Source of the DNA: an uncultured Bacteroidales bacterium
GTDB taxonomy: Bacteria > Bacteroidota > Bacteroidia > Bacteroidales > UBA932
Length of the DNA: 64,000 bases
Reading direction: 5' to 3'
NCBI GenBank assembly: GCA_900316955.1
Contig: ONEX01000021.1
Span: forward strand, 53,838 to 117,837
Shown: in pieces, positions 63,634 to 64,000 of the stretch
Position numbering within the stretch: position 1 is the first letter of the stretch
Layout: each line of letters starts with the position of its first letter
Made by a program: the position numbers and the translations under genes
The notes under the pieces: generated by a model
Seen by the model: only the letters and a program-made list of their open reading frames with translations
What the model was told of the DNA's origin: nothing
The model's database searches: none

Positions 63634-64000
63634 TTACTGGACGGCAATCTGCTTGACGGTTTCGGGTTGCTGAGCCTTCTCCTTCTTGGGGATATGGACG
63701 TTCAGCACGCCGTTTTCCATCTTGGCTTCGATCTTCTCGGCCTCGGCATCCTCCGGCAGCAGGAGCGTCTGCTGGAACTTCTCGTAGGAGAATTCGCGGC
63801 GGAGGTATTTGCCGTGCTTCTTGCCCTCCTTGTTCTCGGATTTCTTCTCCATTTCGATGTGCAGGTTGTTGTCGGCATCGATGTGGACCTTGAAGTCCTC
63901 TTTGGTGAGTCCCGGTGCGGCGAGTTCCACATCGTACTCTTTTTCGTTCTCAATCACATTGATGGCCGGAGCCGTGTAGGTCGTCCGTTCCATCCAGCTG
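63634..64000 (-). CDS. Hsp20-family small heat-shock chaperone, 5' end outside the window
   Basis: The frame stays open to the right edge; the codons before the internal Met at 63993 read S-W, matching N-W-M-D of the paralogue at 55229. So the true start lies beyond 64000. Alpha-crystallin domain: P-A-I-N-V-I-E, A-A-P-G-L-T-K-E-D-F and N-G-V-L-N-V-H-I. Very similar to the other Hsp20 here, so a duplication. Confidence 0.93.
   Translation of the reverse strand, partial: SWMERTTYTAPAINVIENEKEYDVELAAPGLTKEDFKVHIDADNNLHIEMEKKSENKEGKKHGKYLRREFSYEKFQQTLLLPEDAEAEKIEAKMENGVLNVHIPKKEKAQQPETVKQIAVQ

Overview
The window comes from a GC-rich Bacteroidales-type genome, probably an uncultured gut or rumen bacterium. 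Evidence for this: many starts lie just downstream of the Bacteroidetes -7 motif TAnnTTTG, Shine-Dalgarno sequences are mostly weak or absent, lipoproteins are abundant, and UpxY-, GltS-, DUF3853- and MobV-type genes are present. No rRNA and no CRISPR array are seen. One tRNA (Asp, GTC) is present.

1-20.5 kb is a plant-polysaccharide region without SusC/SusD: a repeat-containing surface-type protein (cut by the left edge), two GH3 glucosidases, a GH9 enzyme and four exported esterases. Between them sit two cassettes of exported Gfo/Idh/MocA oxidoreductases with TIM-barrel proteins and a DUF1080 lipoprotein. This is the gene set known from oxidative (3-keto) glycoside cleavage in Bacteroides. 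The second cassette is led by a membrane tetraheme cytochrome fused to an FGE-like domain, which I propose as its electron outlet. I regard this as the most interesting system here.

20.5-34.7 kb holds housekeeping and lipid genes: a LolA-like protein, a tight six-gene operon (MMPL transporter, FakA-like DAK2 protein, DegV/FakB-like protein, GNAT, PlsX, acyl carrier protein), then lipoprotein-metH-metF. 34.7-40 kb is an aromatic 2-oxoacid operon (iorA, iorB, aminotransferase, phenylacetate-CoA ligase, ACT protein). 40-45.8 kb has a GH3-like lipoprotein, a GATase1-like protein, GltS and a small XRE regulator/membrane protein pair.

46.39-55.09 kb is an integrative mobilizable element inserted in the 3' end of tRNA-Asp. 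It has a 21-bp direct repeat at both ends, a tyrosine integrase, a DUF1016 nuclease-like protein, DUF3853 and winged-helix proteins, a hairpin-rich oriT-like gap and a MobV relaxase. Two thioredoxin-fold lipoproteins are cargo. Its integrase-to-relaxase part is visibly poorer in GC than the flanks.

55.2-64 kb holds two Hsp20 genes at its ends, an orphan UpxY antiterminator, PlsC- and BASS-type membrane proteins, a DUF1653 protein, a sialidase-fold lipoprotein, a nitroreductase, and a NUDIX/winged-helix regulator divergent from a vWA + ADP-ribosylglycohydrolase pair. Short palindromic repeats are inserted in frame in several genes (FakA-like, metH twice, GH3-like), and several gaps carry related hairpins.
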